Of a stretch of DNA of 8,249 nt, positions 7,207 through 8,249 are shown piece after piece. Position 1 is the first letter of the stretch, and every line of letters begins with the position of its first letter. The position numbers and the translations under genes are program-made. A model generated the notes under the pieces. The model did not search any database, was not told the origin of the DNA, and saw only the letters and a list, made by a program, of their open reading frames with translations. Origin of the DNA: Opitutia bacterium UBA7374. GTDB taxonomy: Bacteria > Verrucomicrobiota > Verrucomicrobiia > Opitutales > Coraliomargaritaceae. The stretch lies in the NCBI GenBank assembly GCA_002469895.1, contig DKOA01000024.1, positions 1-8,249 of the forward strand. The letters run 5' to 3'.

Positions 7207-7220
7207 CCTGTTTGCTAAAG

Positions 7221-7895
7221 ATGATGTTTCGCTCTATCCGCAACGCATTTTTCACAGGCATTATTGCTATCCTCCCTCTTGGGGTAACGCTTTTTGTCGT
7301 CGGCTTCCTTCTCGACAAACTGGGCACTCCGGCGAGCAGCTTCTTTTTTCAGAATGTCGATCCCAGTTTGAAAGAATCGGACCTCTTGGTCTTCCTCATG
7401 GAAGCGGTCTCTGTCTTCGCTGTTTTTGCACTAATTACCCTGCTCGGTTACTTTTCGCGTTTCTTTCTTGGGCGCATGATGCTCAATGCATTCGAACAGC
7501 TGCTTCACAATGTGCCCTTCATCAACACCGTCTACGGGACGGTCAAACAGATCGTCACTACTTTCAGCGAGCAAAAGAAAGCGGTCTTTCAGGAGGTTGT
7601 ATTGATCGAATATCCTCGGAAAAAATGTTACGTGATCGGCTTTCTCACGAGTAAGGCAAAAGGAGAGACGCAGGCTGCAACCGGTGAAAAAATCGTTAAT
7701 ATCTTTGTCCCTACGACACCGAATCCAACCAGTGGCTTTCTCCTCATGCTTCCTGAAAATGACATCACCCGCCTGAAGATGTCGGTAGCGGACGGCATGA
7801 AAGTCATCATCTCGGGAGGTGCTGTCGTACCTCCCGAACAAGATCAGCCAGTCACCGTGACCAATCCAAAAGAAGTCACCGGAAGCGCCCTCTGA
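7221..7895 (+). CDS. DUF502 family inner-membrane protein
   Basis: From the ATG at 7221 the protein is 224 residues. Alternatives are TTG at 7212 (227) and ATG at 7224 (223); none has a Shine-Dalgarno site, and 7221 is chosen as the first ATG after a possible TATAAT. A short basic N-terminus (MMFRSIRN) is followed by a hydrophobic helix at ~9-31 (TGIIAILPLGVTLFVVGFLL) and a second at ~55-78, so it should be an inner-membrane protein with a soluble C-terminal domain. DUF502 hallmarks are NVPFINTVYGTVKQ, the PTTPNPTSG block (residues 164-172) and MSVADGMKVIISGG. The ITEMs PTTPNPTSG and the SGG end are diagnostic of the family. The biochemical role of DUF502 is not established as far as I know, and none is proposed here. 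The stop lies 2 bp before the RecO-like gene, so the two are probably co-transcribed. Confidence 0.9.
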   Translation: MMFRSIRNAFFTGIIAILPLGVTLFVVGFLLDKLGTPASSFFFQNVDPSLKESDLLVFLMEAVSVFAVFALITLLGYFSRFFLGRMMLNAFEQLLHNVPFINTVYGTVKQIVTTFSEQKKAVFQEVVLIEYPRKKCYVIGFLTSKAKGETQAATGEKIVNIFVPTTPNPTSGFLLMLPENDITRLKMSVADGMKVIISGGAVVPPEQDQPVTVTNPKEVTGSAL

Positions 7896-7897
7896 GC

Positions 7898-8249
7898 GTG
7901 TCCACTCTCGAGCAGGCCCTGATCCTCAAGACCGCACCTTCCGGTGAGTCATTTGTATCGATCCATGCTCTGAGCGCCGAACGAGGCCTCTTTCACTGCC
8001 TCAAGCGAATCGCGAAAAGCACAAAAAAGCCCTCTCCCAAGCTTGATCTCTTCGATACTGCAGAGTTACAATTAGAAGCCTCGAAAAGCGGCAACGGCAC
8101 ACTCTTCGTCAAGGACTACCGCCTGCACCGCAGTCGGGGGAATATCGGCAGCTCCTACAACAGTCTGCTCAATGCCTGTCAATATGCAGGCATGCTCGTG
8201 CGCAATGGTACCCATCTGCCCGACACCGGTGCACTCTTTACTCTGGCCG
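7898..8249 (+). CDS. recO: RecO-like recombination/repair protein, 5' part
   Basis: A GTG start 2 bp after the DUF502 stop opens a frame that runs off the window end (117 full codons). A possible ribosome site GGAAG (7881-7885) is rather far away, at 12 bases. The visible part begins STLEQALILKTAPSGESF, a RecO-like OB-fold opening (short strand, then a statement of secreted-free cytosolic type with no signal peptide). It continues with ERGLFHCLKR, a lysine-rich linker (~43-52), KLDLFDTAELQLE, FVKDYRLHRSRGNIG and SYNSLLNACQYAGMLVRN. The F-DTAEL segment and the following helical start fit the N-terminal OB domain and domain junction of RecO, which binds DNA and RecR and loads RecA at SSB-coated gaps. 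The zinc-binding part would lie beyond the window. RecO is poorly conserved, so this is a moderate call from the overall pattern and length so far. Confidence 0.65.
   Translation, partial: MSTLEQALILKTAPSGESFVSIHALSAERGLFHCLKRIAKSTKKPSPKLDLFDTAELQLEASKSGNGTLFVKDYRLHRSRGNIGSSYNSLLNACQYAGMLVRNGTHLPDTGALFTLA

Noticed and set aside
1..8249. Mobile element, CRISPR, toxin-antitoxin or defence island
   Set aside because: No spaced direct repeats, terminal inverted repeats, transposase or integrase signatures, or known defence domains were seen. The helicase-nuclease pair is better explained as AddAB-type housekeeping repair.

Overview
The window reads as an ordinary chromosomal stretch of a moderately GC-rich Gram-negative bacterium. 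It is densely coded on both strands, with no transposase, integrase, phage gene, CRISPR array or rRNA. My best guess is the Verrucomicrobiota (Opitutae, Puniceicoccales/Coraliomargarita type). That rests on recalled family resemblance: a FabV-type enoyl reductase, an animal-like UDP-glucose dehydrogenase, a DUF502 membrane protein next to a divergent RecO-like protein, and a reduced AddAB-like pair. A related PVC lineage is possible, and no database search was run.

Layout. (1) Bases 2-3813, plus strand: a two-gene DNA-end-processing operon. The 3' part of an AddB-like helicase/nuclease subunit (2-1294) overlaps by four bases (ATGA) a complete 840-residue UvrD/AddA-like helicase (1291-3813). 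(2) Bases 3797-7114, minus strand: three co-oriented metabolic genes. In transcription order these are a HAD sugar-phosphate phosphatase of YqaB type (7114-6503), a UDP-glucose 6-dehydrogenase (6439-5072) and the enoyl-ACP/CoA reductase FabV (4978-3797). The end of fabV runs 17 bp into the end of the helicase gene, tail to tail. (3) Bases 7221-8249, plus strand: a DUF502 two-helix membrane protein, followed after 2 bp by the 5' part of a RecO-like gene that leaves the window. The only divergent promoter region is 7115-7220.

How the genes fit together. The first pair should form a RecBCD/AddAB-like complex that unwinds and trims double-strand breaks. The RecO-like protein at the far end would act in the RecFOR route, so the window is flanked by two recombination functions. 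The middle genes serve central metabolism: UDP-glucuronate for surface polysaccharide, dephosphorylation of a small phosphosugar, and the last step of fatty-acid elongation. The spacers of 63 and 93 bp make one operon possible but not certain.

I do not see a convincing new system. The most interesting points are the reduced AddAB architecture (no nuclease domain on the helicase, and no C-terminal cysteine triad on the nuclease), a tRNA-like sequence scrap in the spacer upstream of ugd, a perfect TATAAT almost on top of the DUF502 start, the eukaryote-like UDP-glucose dehydrogenase, and the general lack of Shine-Dalgarno sequences apart from the coupled helicase gene.
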